Shown: positions 32,409 through 43,920 of the stretch, piece after piece | Numbering within the stretch: position 1 is the first letter of the stretch | Layout of the letters: each line of letters opens with the position of its first letter | Assembly (NCBI GenBank): GCA_942159475.1 | Contig: OW804097.1 | Coordinates: 111,848,582-111,912,581 of the forward strand | DNA length: 64,000 nt | Direction: 5' to 3' | From: Sthenelais limicola | Lineage: Eukaryota; Annelida; Polychaeta; Phyllodocida; Sigalionidae | Notes under the pieces: model-generated | What the model was told of the DNA's origin: nothing | The model's input: only the letters and a program-made list of their open reading frames with translations | Database searches by the model: none | Position numbers and translations under genes: made by a program

Positions 32409-32519
32409 ATGGAGATGGGTGTCCCATGGAAACAGGGCTTATGGACAGCCCTGCTTTTACTCTTGTCTCTTCTCAACGTGGAGCAGTCAGGGAAATTGTT
32501 TGCTTCTGCTGAAGACCTG
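32409..32519 (+). CDS. First coding exon of a secreted or ER/membrane protein
   Basis: ATG at 32409 opens 37 codons that end exactly at a strong donor, CTG|GTGAGTAG at 32519 (phase 0). The peptide has basic Lys at position 8, a hydrophobic core WTALLLLLSLLNV (about residues 12-24) and a polar stretch VEQSGKLFASAEDL, a textbook signal peptide with possible cleavage after about residue 24-28. It sits behind a TATA box in a GC-enriched region. The family cannot be named from 37 residues. An N-terminus like GKLFASAEDL would be compatible with, but does not prove, a prolyl 4-hydroxylase alpha subunit. A possible next exon is discussed at 60490-60535. Confidence 0.6.
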
Positions 32520-32607
32520 GTGAGTAGTCGAACATTATTATTGTGCGGTTGAGTGTAGTGCAATACATTTAGTAAGTTATAAGCTGACGTTCACAGATCT
32601 ATGTAAT

Positions 32608-32811
32608 CAGTCTAGGCCCAAAGATGAGAGAGTTCCTTCAAACGGAGGGAAATCCTCTCAATTGAATTGCCTCAAACCGCTAAGTGTTATTATAATTCCA
32701 TTAAGACCGGAAAAAATGTCATTATAATTCCATAAGAACGCCGAGTCCTAGGCTAGGAAACCGGTTAGCGAAGCAGGCGTCCAATCACTGGCATATACCA
32801 CTCTTGTATAT
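32608..32811 (-). mobile_element. M2 element, subtype A
   Basis: Starts CAGTCTAGGCCCAAAGATG and carries GCGAAGCAGGCGTCCAATCA. The far terminus is missing. It lies directly after the signal-peptide exon, in its presumed intron. Confidence 0.8.
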
Positions 32812-32899
32812 GGTGTGAGGGTTTTGGCCTATAGACTGTGTTCCTTCATCCCCTATACATCTGTGTTTGCCCCGCTCACACGCCCCCACCAAATCCCTC

Positions 32900-33245
32900 A
32901 CCCTTCTCTCTTTCTCTTTCTCTTTCTCAATCAACTTGTCTTCATCTTTTCTTATTCTTTTTAATACAGTTACCTCAGTCACTTTTGTGTGCTCCTCGAT
33001 ATTCCGTCTCTCTCTTAAATTTCTTTCGCCGAATTTATCTATCTTTTCTCTAGAGCTTCTTCTCACACCCGGTTCTCTCACAGCATTTCTTTCCCCTCTC
33101 TTTTCTCTCTTGTCTTTTCCCTTGCCTTTTCATCCTTTTCATACTCTCTCTCCCTGTTTCTCTCCTCTCTCTCCTTCCCACTCTCTGTTTCTCCCCCTCT
33201 CCACCATTCTCTCTATCTCCTCTCTTATAGCTTTCTTTCTCCAAC
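32900..33245. repeat. Pyrimidine-rich tract
   Basis: About 340 bp with strong C/T bias on the plus strand (TCTCTCTTTCTC, CTCTCTCC repeats). Imperfect, so old. Open frames here reflect composition. Confidence 0.85.
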
Positions 33246-33873
33246 TTCCAAGTACCCCTTTGACATGTACACATGTATACCCCTCTGGCAAGGCTAGAGT
33301 CCCAGTCTCTATCCTTGGAAGAATATAATGTGTGTGGGTTGGGTCGCTAGTATACAGGCATATGGATGGTTCGATGGATGGATGGATGGTTGGTTGCCTG
33401 GTGCACCTTACCCAAATACCTGCTTGACTTACAACACCATTGTTAACGGGACAAGTTAATGGACTGGCCACATATAAATAACCCCTCTGGTAATAAATGA
33501 AAAATTCCACAGAAAGTGTCATTTCGCCATCTTATATCGTTGTATAAAATATCTGGCCTAGAGTAGATACTCCTTGTCGGTTTGGAGCCCATTTTAAAAC
33601 ATTAATTATGTTAAAACTGATGACATGAGTTGTCATTTGCGATGGAGATTATGTGATGGTTATGTTATTGATTGCCTTAAAGCAGGAGGGGCTAATTCAA
33701 TGTTTCATCAGATTCACCCCTTTTCTAAAGAAAAAATCGTTTTTTTATCCAGGCATGTTACATTTAATTTTGCGTTTTCAATATTTAGTACAGACAATAT
33801 AGTAGTATGAACCCATATCACATAAAGTGGTCTTCCTCTGAAGCCCGGTCCAGTTCAGAAAGTAGCTAACTAG
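33246..33873. other. Intronic or intergenic DNA, no feature seen
   Basis: Contains a short GATG tandem run near 33370-33390. No other feature seen. Confidence 0.5.
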
Positions 33874-34014
33874 ACAGTGATTGGACACCTACTGCGCTAA
33901 TGGTTTTTCGGGCCCTGGAGTAGGCGTTCTAGTCGGATTCTAATGGCATTTTGCGGTTTGGAGCAAGAGGCTTCCCTGCGTTTGGAGGGACTCTCTCAAC
34001 TCTGACCCTAGACT
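33874..34014 (+). mobile_element. M2 element, subtype B, left end lost
   Basis: GACAGTGATTGGAC, then CTACTGCGCTAATGG and CTCTGACCCTAGACTG at the right. Confidence 0.75.
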
Positions 34015-34196
34015 GGAGAGGCTGGAATGGTTAACTGGCCAAAAATGTACTAAGCTTCATAGAGTTCAACAAATTAATAAATATGCGGATATATGGTCAT
34101 TTAATGCATGGTTATGTACATGTGTACACTTATGGGGACCAGGTAGTTGCTCCCTCACCTCCAAGACCCAATCAAATCTTTGTTCCCCCGTTACAC

Positions 34197-34518
34197 GCCT
34201 ACTGCGCTAATGGCTTTCCCGGCCCAGAAGAAGGGCGTCCAAATGAAATTATAATGTCATTTTACGGTTTGGGGCAAGACAGCATAGGCCCAAAATTGAG
34301 AGAGTCCCTTCAAACGAAGAGAAAGCCTCTCGCGTCAAAGTGCTATTACAATTCGATTAACGCCGCAAAATGTTCAGGATAACAAAACCGATTAGCTGAC
34401 ATAGTAGCCTGACGAAGTAGCCTGACATACTATTCTCATCTGATCTGAGAGTTTGGACCTAGAGTGGAGAGGCTTTCCCTCAGTTTGGAGGGACTCTCTC
34501 AACTCTGAGCCTAGACAG
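34197..34518 (+). mobile_element. M2 subtype B element interrupted by M2 subtype A
   Basis: Left half (CGCCTACTGCGCTAATGG to GGGGCAAGA) and right half (GAGAGGCTTTCCCTCAGTTT to CTGAGCCTAGAC) belong together and are split by the inner element at 34280-34466. Confidence 0.75.
34280..34466 (-). mobile_element. M2 element, subtype A, nested
   Basis: CAGCATAGGCCCAAAATTGAG at the left and GTTTGGACCTAGAGTG at the right. It sits inside a subtype B copy. Confidence 0.75.
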
Positions 34519-34872
34519 AGGATGCAGACCCTTGGCTCCAAGCTGGGGTTCAAGGGACTAATTGATTGTTATAAAGCCAAGTTTATCATACAATATATAT
34601 GATACCGAATCCTAGGCAAACACTAGACGCCGCCATGTTTTAGATAATGAGTCAGCTCATCCCCTTTGAAATGTACTACACCGATTCGTAGCCAATTAGA
34701 CAATTTATGAAAGGTTCTTATCAGTGGTTAACGATAAGAGGGCACCTTTATGGGAATGTTCATATTTCTTGTCATATTTAGTTGCGTTCCTTGGAGAGCT
34801 CTGGATTTTTAGAAGTGCAATCTAAAGGGTAAATTCCATAACATGTATGTTTCAAGTCTCAATCCATTGAGA

Positions 34873-35052
34873 CAGTCTAGGCCCAAAGATGAGAGAGTTC
34901 CTTCAAACAGAGGGAAAACCTCTTGCCTCAAACCGCAAAGTGCGATTACAATTCCCATTAGAACGCCTAGTCCTATGACACCAAACCGATTAGCGAAGTA
35001 GTCGTCCAATCACTGACATACTATTCGTATCTGAGTGTTTGGGCCTGGACTG
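34873..35052 (-). mobile_element. M2 element, subtype A
   Basis: CAGTCTAGGCCCAAAGATGA at the left, GTTTGGGCCTGGACTG at the right. Confidence 0.85.
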
Positions 35053-35069
35053 GACAAACAGATCTCACC

Positions 35070-35495
35070 AAATTACCCATAGTAAGTGAAGCCACCGCAG
35101 GAAAGTATTTTGGTGGGTTTCTTGAAATATAGATGTGGACTTTTAGGAAGACCAGTACTAAGAACAACCCACTCTAGGCCCAACGTTGAGAGAATCCCTT
35201 CAAACGAAGGGAAATCCTCTCGCCTCAAACCACAAATTGCCTTTATAATTCCATTAAGACCGCAAAATGTTATTGTATTCCCATTAAAACGCCAAGTCCT
35301 AGGTCAGGGAACAGATTAACGAAGTAGGCTGACATGCCATTCTTATCTAGCTTTATCTGATCTGAGGGTTTGGACCTATAGCAAACCGGACAAAATCCTC
35401 CATACTGTTGGTCAAATGAGTTTTAGATGGGTTGGAAAGAACAGAATAAAAAGTAGAAATACTTTATAGTTGTGACTGAGGTTAACTTAAAGTGG
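35070..35495. mobile_element. M4 element interrupted by M2
   Basis: M4 text (GTGAAGCCACCGCAGGAAAG, GAAATATAGATGTGGAC) stops near 35169 and resumes at about 35383 (AAATCCTCCATACTGTTGGT, GATGGGTTGGAAAGAAC), the order found in the uninterrupted copy near 48180-48460 read in reverse. Confidence 0.7.
35170..35382 (-). mobile_element. M2 element, subtype A, nested in M4
   Basis: CACTCTAGGCCCAACGTTGA at the left, GGTTTGGACCTATAG at the right. Confidence 0.8.
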
Positions 35496-35840
35496 ACCTA
35501 ATATGAGAGAGAGATGACAGAGAGAAACCTACTCGCAAATAAAGCAAGTACAAATGTTCCTCGACAGGAAATGAGATGTGTTCTCACCCCTGGTTGCAAT
35601 GCACGAATCCTCCCGAGGGAAAGTTACACACCCCATGTTTCCTGGAGGAAATTCCAGTGTATTAACCAAAGCATCCATTATCAATGCAGATTGTTAAGTA
35701 TAAAAGAACCTTTGATACATTCAAATACTGTTGCTTGTTCTCCGACCATGAAAGAGGTTAAATATCGTGATGAGATATATCGGATGATAATGTACAGTCG
35801 TGTCATAGGATATTGTAAGGATGGGAAGAGTGAGCCTATA

Positions 35841-36049
35841 CAGTCTAGGCCTAAAGTTGAGAGAGTCCCTTCAAATAAAGGGAAATCTTCTCGCCTTAAA
35901 CCGCAAAGTGCCATTATAATTCCATTAAGACCGCAAAATGTCATTATATTCTCATTGAAAGAGTCCTAAGCCAGGAAACCGATTAGTGAAGTAGGCGTCT
36001 AATCACTGGCATACCATTCGTATCTGATCTGAGGCTTTGGACCTAGAGC
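35841..36049 (-). mobile_element. M2 element, subtype A
   Basis: CAGTCTAGGCCTAAAGTTGA at the left, CTTTGGACCTAGAG at the right, 209 bp. Confidence 0.85.
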
Positions 36050-36702
36050 ATATATATGTATTATTTATCTCCAATACCTTACCTCCCTTTATGCTTATAA
36101 AACTCCAAACTTACAATATAAATATGAACGAAGCTCATGGTGCTCATGCAATGGCAGCATTTTTCATTTCCATTAAGAAAGACATTGAAAGTGAGAAAGA
36201 CAGAGAAGAAAGTCATATATATAACCTACTTAAAATATATAATTGAAAAGGAATGACTGCATATGTAGCGACAATAAGTGTGCTATTGAACTAAGCTCCT
36301 TTTCCATATCATATTTGTATTATGCAACGTACACCTGGGCATTAACCTGGTAATCTTTCCTCCCACTCGGCAGTGGTATTGGCAAGGACTCCATCCTGTT
36401 TTCTTTGGCATTATACACCCCCACCTATGGCTCTAGAGAGTGTTCCCTCTGTCATATCTTCCCTTCCCCTATATTTACAATAGGGGTTTTGCATACCACT
36501 CTCCACCTCGATCTATATGTCTATAGTCTGTCCGACAAGTAGTTGACACGTGAACCTTGGGGCCTTTAAGAGGGAAAAGTGGGGGATTTTTTACTTCTAT
36601 TTTGACTGCCATGGTCAGTTGCAAACGGCGACTCAAAGGGGCAAAGGTTTAAAGTCAAAAGTCTCCCTTTTCTCAAGTGTTAACTACTTTTCAGACATAC
36701 TA
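36050..36702. other. No feature seen
   Basis: No coding exon or transposon ends recognised. Confidence 0.4.
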
Positions 36703-36872
36703 TAGATACAGAGTTGAGAGTACATCTAAGCGGAAGGAAAATCCTCTCGCTCCAAACTGCAAAATGCCATTATAATCATACTAGGACGCCTATTCCAGAG
36801 CAGGGAAAGACATTAGTGCACTAGGCGTCTGATCACTGACATACCATTCTTATATAACCTGAGAGGCTCATT
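36703..36872 (-). mobile_element. M2 element, subtype B
   Basis: CAGAGTTGAGAG, TCGCTCCAAACTGCAAAATG, GGCGTCTGATCACTGACATA and CTGAGAGGCTC identify it. Termini eroded. Confidence 0.7.
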
Positions 36873-37439
36873 GCATAGATTTTGTGGTATCCACCGAGGA
36901 AAAAAATAAGTTAAAGAATAAATCATTCCAAAGGGACTTATAGGTTGAATGGGGTCCATGCAAAATGTGCTATTGCCACAGTTTCTGGCATTGAGTGTTT
37001 CACAGGGTTTCCATTCGTTCCGGGATGCCCACTCACCTATACTACCTACCTGTTGGGTATATAACCCATATAATTATAAGCGTTGGGAGGTACAGTTTGG
37101 TGTGCATTGACTTAGGCTACCTTTATTGCTGTTGGGAGGTTATTTAATTAAATGAAAATATATGCTCTTCATTTGTGAACCTTGGGGTGGGGGCGAGGGA
37201 TTACTATTCCCATTCATGTATGTCAAAGTTCCAGTTATCCAATATCTGTATCAAATGTGAGTATATCCAGCACTGATACCAATATTTGTAGCTTCTAATA
37301 GAATGCGACAAGTCATATGTACACATACAGGTAAATAAATGCACATGCGTGCCACCATCTACACATACATGTATGTTTACATGTACATCTATTTATGTAA
37401 TAATATATATTACACAAGGTGCATGCATACTACATAACG

Positions 37440-38270
37440 TTGGCTCGTTGCTATCAAGTTTCATCCTTTCTTTCATTCATTCATTTTCTTATCAACAAAT
37501 CATCTAACCCCTTTATTGCTTCTTTGATGTATTTCCTTCATTCCTTCCTTCATTCCTTCCTTCATTCCTTCATTCTATCATTCATTCATTCATTCATTCA
37601 ATAGTCCACTTGTGAATTCATTCATTCATTTTCTTATCAACACATTACCCCATTCATTGCTTCTTTGGTCTATTTCATTCTTACATTCATTCCTTCGTTC
37701 TTTCATTCATCACTTCTTTGATATATTTCATCCATGCATGCATGCAGTTATTCACTCATTCACTCATTCATTCACTCACTCACTCACAATTCAGTCATTC
37801 ATTCATCACTTCTTTGATATACTCATTCATTCACTCATTCATTCATTCATTCATCACTTCTTTGATATATTTCATCCATGCATGCATTCATTCATTCATT
37901 CATCACTACTTTGATATAATAATTATTTCATCCATGCATGCATTCATTCACTCACTCATTCATTCATTCATTCATCACTTCTTTGATATATCTCATCCAT
38001 GCATGCATTCATTCATTCATTCATTCATTCATTCACTCATTCATTCATTCACTCATTCATTACTTCTTTGATATATTTCACCCATGCATGCATTCATTCA
38101 TTCACTCATTCATTCATTCATTCATTCATTACTTCTTTGATATATTTCATCCATGCATTCATTCATTCATTACTTCTTTGATAAATTTCATCCATGTATT
38201 CATTCATTCATTCATTCATTACTTCTTTGATAAATTTCATCCATGCATTCATTCATTCATCCATTCCCTG
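37440..38270 (+). repeat. ATTC satellite with higher-order units
   Basis: Tetranucleotide ATTC/CATT array of about 830 bp. Embedded at intervals are conserved spacers TACTTCTTTGATATATTTCA, often followed by TCCATGCATGCATTC, at least eight times. So the array is a composite with units of roughly 70-110 bp. Open frames rich in HSFIHSF are artefacts. Confidence 0.95.
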
Positions 38271-38789
38271 ACTCATTGGCTGTGACCCGCTGTGTACATA
38301 CATGTGAGTGCATCCTCTATATGTTGGGGCCAGGCAAAAAACCCTTCAGACATATCTACCTACTGTCGAGACGTGCCATGGGATTTGTGTCAATGAAATT
38401 CACATCGCTGGTTCTCTGTTGGTTTCTAAATGTTTATTTGTCAGTGTCAAATCTCGGGAACAGTTTGCGATGTCAATAAGTAGCAATGGTTCGTTTGGCC
38501 AAGACCAAATGGGGAGAAATACCAACACAAAAAGCAGATATAATATACATACATTTATGTACCGGTATCATTCGTATATATGCACATAAGTGTAAATCTT
38601 AATTAATTTCAGATGTTCGGAACCCATTTGTATACTATCTTAGCAAATAAGGCTATTTCAATGCCAATTTCAATAATGTTATATAATAATAAGTTTGATA
38701 AACACCTCTTAAGACATGTACACCCCTAAAGAAGACCCAATGGGGTCGAAACGTGCAGGGTAAAGAATAAAGTAGTTTCAAACCAGATC

Positions 38790-38995
38790 CAGTCTAGGCC
38801 CAAAGATGGGAGAGTCCCTTCAACCGAAGGAAAAGCCTCTCGCCTCAAACCACCAAAGTGCCATTATAATTACATTAAGACCACACAATGTCATTAATAT
38901 TCCCGTTAAAACGCCGTCTCTTAGGCGAGGAGACTGATAAGCAAAGTAGGCTGACATACCATTCTTATCTGATCTGAGGGTTTGGACCTAGAGTG
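38790..38995 (-). mobile_element. M2 element, subtype A
   Basis: CAGTCTAGGCCCAAAGATGG at the left, GGTTTGGACCTAGAGTG at the right, 206 bp. Confidence 0.85.
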
Positions 38996-39241
38996 GATCG
39001 GAGTCACCATACCTTTTCTATATAATAATGATAATAATATACAGGGCGATACAGACAGAGAGCGTGAGATTTTCCTCAAAATGAAAATGTAGTCTTGCTG
39101 AAATCGGGTAAGAAAGCTTCAAAAAGGCAATACCCAATATTACCACTTTGGGATTCCAGTTATACTTCAAGGATTTTCTTTTCCTCTGGCCAGATACTCG
39201 TGGCGGTCTAGGCACGTATAGAAAGGCAGCATCCACTTTCC

Positions 39242-39304
39242 GGGGCCTGTTGTATAAGCCAAGAAAAGGAAAATTATGTGGTGGAATTCCTACACTTCCC
39301 CCCT
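39242..39304. mobile_element. M6 end fragment
   Basis: GGGGCCTGTTGTATAAGCCA and GGAATTCCTACACTTCCCCC, the left end of M6. The remainder is not seen. Confidence 0.6.
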
Positions 39305-39318
39305 TGTCTTCTCCCCTT

Positions 39319-39470
39319 TCCTAGGCTCAGAACCTATCAAATATCCCTTCAAACCCAGGAAAACTGACCCTGAAAAATCCCATTATAGAATTCCATTACA
39401 ACGGTAGTGGTGGGCTTACTCCAGGGCAGTGAAAGCCATTAGCATACCGATCTTATCTCATCTGGCACCC
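39319..39470 (-). mobile_element. M2 element, subtype C
   Basis: CCTAGGCTCAGAACCTATCA, then GTAGTGGTGGGCTTACTCCA and ACCGATCTTATCTCATCTG. The same variant occurs at 47251-47405 and, reversed, at 62934-63074. Confidence 0.7.
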
Positions 39471-39845
39471 ACTCCTGGTACCATTAATTGACTTTTGCTA
39501 TGTTAATCTTGTAGTTTTTAAACCGATTGGACAACTAACAATTATACCTACCTCTCTCTAAATACCCAGTAAATAGGATCGGAAACCATGGTTCAGCTCC
39601 AGCAAAACCCTTATTTATAGTTCAGGTCCAGCTTAGACTACCGGTATTAGTTTCTGAGCGATTGATTTATTATAAGAAACCAAATAATAATAAGAAGATA
39701 GAGGTTCTCTAATTAGATCTTTTCCCTGTCAAGGAATTTGTATTTGTGTAATCTTACATAAGATTTCCCGTTCTTACTATAGCTCCAGCTACAGGCATTG
39801 CCTATTATAGACAACAGAATGTGTACAAGCAAATATATTCACCAG

Positions 39846-39929
39846 TACACTCTATTTGAGATCTACTTGGAGCGGCTTGCCGTAGGGTTACCTTTGATGT
39901 TACTCTAAGTAGGTCTCGAACAGAGTGTA
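39846..39929. mobile_element. M8: 84-bp hairpin element
   Basis: TACACTCTATTTGAGATCTA at the left, mirrored by TAGGTCTCGAACAGAGTGTA at the right. Nearly the entire element is palindromic. A 95-bp relative lies at 57107-57201. Confidence 0.85.
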
Positions 39930-40252
39930 GATATACCACACTGTCCCGACGCTTTTTCTATTCTTTATCATTAGTAATAGTTTATAGGCCTACTTATGGC
40001 ACACTTTTGTTATGAGTATCTGATAATTATATTGACTAAAGGAGGGTTTTTTTATCTGGTATATATTGCATGGAAGTCATTCTAGTTTAATAATTGCCTA
40101 GTGCATATTAGAGTACAATATATCATTCATTAAAGTTGCTTATATTAATCATATCTTGCATTCATCAATTGCTGTCAGCACATACATGATGCAATGTATA
40201 TAATATATCACATTGTCTATATTACATGGCTATTGATATGTAAGTAAATACA

Positions 40253-41040
40253 GGGGGTCTCTTTCATAAGCTACATGAAATTCCTAGCCGGTAGGAATAA
40301 CCTATACACACAATGGTAGCCTAAGCCCCCCCACCCCCACCCCTCCCGAAAAAAAATTAAATTGATTTGATTTGATTTGATATATTCTTTATTCGCCAAG
40401 ATTAAAAATAATACAGAAAGGCACAAATATTACAGAAAATCACGAATGAAGGTTGTACATATGAAATAATAATAGGTGAGTTTCCGATTGACCCCCCACC
40501 CCCACCCCCTACCTAGAAAAACCTTCCCCTTCCTACATATTTTTTACCATGCCTGATTTTTATATGATTTTTTAAAGCAGGAAAAGCAGGAAAACAGGTT
40601 TTTCTAACCAGGAACTGTCAAAAAACACATTTTCCTGGTTTAAAACAACTATTAAATAAATAGACATTTAACTAGACATATAAACACACTATTTTTGAAC
40701 AATATATTAAATTTAACGGTAATTTGGATATTACGGAAGATCTGCAACGCAGAGTTCTCTTCCAGTTCGGTACAAGATTGAAATATGAAACTGTAAGCTG
40801 ATACTGAATAAAAGTTGTTATATATATTTTTTTTTCAGTTACTGGAAGATGGTTTCCTAAAAAAAAATTAGAAAAATAAAAAGTTACCCCCCTACCTAGT
40901 TTTCAGCCAGATCGATCGGAAACACACCTATTTTTGTTTTTGCCAGATAGGAATATTCTTCCTACTTACCAAAGGATGGGGGGAAAAGTGTAGGAATTCC
41001 CACACACAATGTTCCTCTCCTTAGCTCATACACCAGCTCC
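40253..41040. mobile_element. M6 element interrupted by M7
   Basis: Left part GGGTCTCTTTCATAAGC and CCTATACACACAATGGTAG. Right part TAGGAATTCCCACACACAAT and CCTTAGCTCATACACCAGC, as in the compact copy at 53230-53450. M7 lies between them. Confidence 0.65.
40471..40935. mobile_element. M7 inverted-repeat element nested in M6
   Basis: Left AATAGGTGAGTTTCCGATTG is mirrored by ATCGGAAACACACCTATTT at the right. Inside are TAGAAAAACCTTCC, AAAACAGGTTTTTC and ACATTTTCCTGGTTT. A second copy is at 50604-50922. Confidence 0.65.
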
Positions 41041-41936
41041 TAGACAGGTAGTGGGTGACATCTGTGAATATCTAGACATGTTGTAATGAACTACTATGCA
41101 CTATTATATTGCAGACTCGCATGAAGAGTCACAGGGCGGAACTTATTTTTCATTTTCACAAAACGAAAGACTATATCTCGATGCATTAACTGTGTTTCCG
41201 GATATTTTAAAGGTAGTAGGAAGGACCCCCATGCACATAGGTCTATCTATGTCAGACTGGGTTTTTTTCTTGCGCTTCACTGCTATATCTATCGAATGAG
41301 TAGTCTTAATTTAACTGGTGATTTTTAAATGGTATCTTGCTTTATGAAAAATTCATGATTTTCCAATTGGGGCGATATGGCTTGCGATATTGAGGCGATA
41401 TCTGTCGCATGCGATAAAAATATATCGCATCAATGTAGTCATACCTGTTGCGACACATTTTCATATCGCTCCCTTACATCATGCGAGATTTCTTTATTAT
41501 GTGACAATATAACATTACACACATACTGACTTAAATTTACCAGACGTCGGAAGCAAAACTTAAAATCCTTAAAATTTCTCCTAAGACATTACTTTAGCCG
41601 ATGGCTCTCTTTCTTGTCTGCATGGGTGGCGACTAGATTTAATTGGCATGAAACCTATAAATAATGGTATGGCCGTCACAGTTGACTAGCTTTGAACACA
41701 TCAAAGGGACAGGTTTGTATTTACGCTATAGTTAGCTTGATTTATGAGTTTAGATGTAGTTCAATTGCTTCAGTAGCCTTCGTATCAAGCGTTGATCCTG
41801 AAGGGGAGGGTTTAACGGGAACCTCAACACCCCTTCCATAACATTTCAGAGATTTTATTATTCAAACATTTCTCTTTGCGTTTAAAAAAATAGGGAAAAT
41901 AGAAGGTCTGTTTCGTGGCAACATATATGTGTATGT
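41041..41936. other. No feature seen
   Basis: A stretch rich in GCGATAT-type words near 41370-41440. No gene or transposon end recognised. Confidence 0.4.
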
Positions 41937-42099
41937 GTCCAGAGTTAAGGGTGTCCCTTCAAACTGAGGGAAAGCCTCTTGCTCCAAGCTGATAATGACA
42001 TTAAAATCTCATTAGGACGCCTACTACAGGGTCAGGAAAGTCATTAGCGCAGTAGGCGTCCAATCACCGGCATACCTGAGAGGTTATGAGCCTAGACTA
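41937..42099 (-). mobile_element. M2 element, subtype B
   Basis: CAAACTGAGGGAAAGCCTCT, GCGCAGTAGGCGTCCAATCA and GAGCCTAGACT at the right. Confidence 0.8.
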
Positions 42100-42204
42100 C
42101 ACAGAGAAACAATGTACCTAATTTACAAACTATAGATCTATGGATACACTTTAAGAAAAATATATTTTTCTTGAAGATATCAAATGAAAAATTTACACAC
42201 ACGA

Positions 42205-42720
42205 TTACCTTTGGTAGATATGTGATGTGTTAGAGGAAGATGAGTCACAAAATTTTTATTTTCCAAAATGTTTTATTCTCGAGATCTCTTTTTTAAAATG
42301 TTCTGATTTTTGGATGGTTTAGCACTTTTAGTCATACAAAATATCAGAACTTTGTATCAATTATCTTTGCGTTTTGAAGGTATGCGTATTGAGTATATTT
42401 AGTTGCTATACTGGTAATTGCCCACCTAGAAATTAAAACTTGGGTAATTGCCCACCTAGACTTTAAAACAAAATAAAAAAAAGGATATCAAACTTACAAT
42501 ACAATATAGAAATACTTCTTAGATGCCTGGCTTGTTTACATAGAACATAGACCCCATGTTGTTTACTATCAATGGAATCGGCTTGATTTCATCTTTTCAA
42601 ATATGGTGATATCTAAAAATCCACTTTTTGCGACTTATGCCTCATTAACCTGAAACACATCGCATATAATGCATTGAATATAAACCATTGTTTGTATCAA
42701 ATACAGATAGAAAATCCATG
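42205..42720. mobile_element. M5-related sequence
   Basis: GATATGTGATGTGTTAGAGG, AAATGTTTTATTCTCGAGATC and GAGTATATTTAGTTGCTATA match the 2700-3600 copy. There is a local tandem duplication of TTGCCCACCTAGA near 42420-42460. Confidence 0.55.
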
Positions 42721-42819
42721 TTTTGAATCATTGGTAATCCGCTAACCACCCACCCCCACCCCACACACCTGAAAGCCGGCTGGGTTTGCCTGAGTATAAT
42801 ACATATATAAATTATGTAT

Positions 42820-43055
42820 GGGTCAGACTTTCAGAAAATGTACAATTGGCAGCTCTACACATTGAGGAAATTCTGCTAATTTAGGCTGAGAAATGGTGAA
42901 AACCGGGTTTATCTTGAATATATTTGGTATCGCATTGATTTAAAGTAAAAGTTCTGTTATGTTAAACTGCATTTTGAAGCTCATTTTTGTCTTAAATGTG
43001 GGCTATTTGAGAGGATTGGTGAAGGCGAATTGTACATTTTCTGAAAATCTGACCC
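42820..43055 (+). mobile_element. M1 inverted-repeat element
   Basis: GGGTCAGACTTTCAGAAAAT to TTTTCTGAAAATCTGACCC, 236 bp, well preserved. Confidence 0.9.
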
Positions 43056-43578
43056 ATATTTGTCAGTACTTAGAGAGCCTAGGAATGGCTTAAAATGCAT
43101 GGACCAGGTATTAAGATAAGGTTGGACGATAGGATGGATGATAGATCGGATGTGTAGCAAGAAGTAGTAAGATTACATGGCGAGCCTGATCTAGCTCCCG
43201 CAATCTGGCCAATATCTCACTTCACAAAAGATCAGTGTTGTTACCTGTTAAAGGCCTATTAATGAATGAAATATTGGAGAGGATGTGGGGGAGGGCAGAG
43301 GATCAGGATCCCCTCCTGCCTTGGTTTCATATACTGACTTAATATGAAAAAGGAATTGTTTTTTTTTATTTCTTTGGGTTGAGTGAGTGAGATTGGTTGC
43401 TTTACGCCCTTATCAACACATTTAATATGGTTGTATCAAGGGCGGGAGAGCTGAGAGGGAGGCAGTTTATGATCATACCCAGGAAATAGAGATAGAGAAG
43501 AAGGGACAGAGAGACAGAAAGGCACTTTATGGTCATCATACCCAGGACCGATCTTTGGGTTGAGTGGAAGGGCTTCTC

Positions 43579-43920
43579 AATAGAGGATTTTGCTTGTGAC
43601 ACTGCGCATGTCTGTTGTTCAGTGCATGCTGGGATTGATTCAGTTCAAATCTGACATAACAATAATTGGAAACATTTCTATCGGAGGTTTCAAGGATCCT
43701 TTCACCGATAGCATAGCTGGTGTAAATTATCAAGACCAAATGCATAATGGTAAAGATGAAGTCCTGTTTTAAGGAAACATGTAACACATATGGTTATTTA
43801 CATGATATAACTATCCCATGCTGCACATACCATGATTTCTATAGCTTTTACACTGACATACAACTCCCATAATTCCATGCGAATCGAGATTCAAGATGGC
43901 GGACATGCAAGTCCCCTATT
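43579..43920 (+). mobile_element. M3 inverted-repeat element
   Basis: AATAGAGGATTTTGC at the left, GCAAGTCCCCTATT at the right, 342 bp. Contains GCGCATGTCTG and TCCATGCGAATCGAGATTCA. Confidence 0.85.

Noticed and set aside
32867..33328. Plus-strand 153-codon Ser/Leu/Pro-rich frame
   Set aside because: Composition of the CT-rich tract; no domain.
37440..38285. Several overlapping open frames rich in HSFIHSF
   Set aside because: They arise only from the ATTC repeat in different frames.
38728..38770. Hairpin GAAGACCCAATGGGGTCG followed by AAACG
   Set aside because: Resembles a motif seen near some retroelement ends, but no element body or second boundary could be found.
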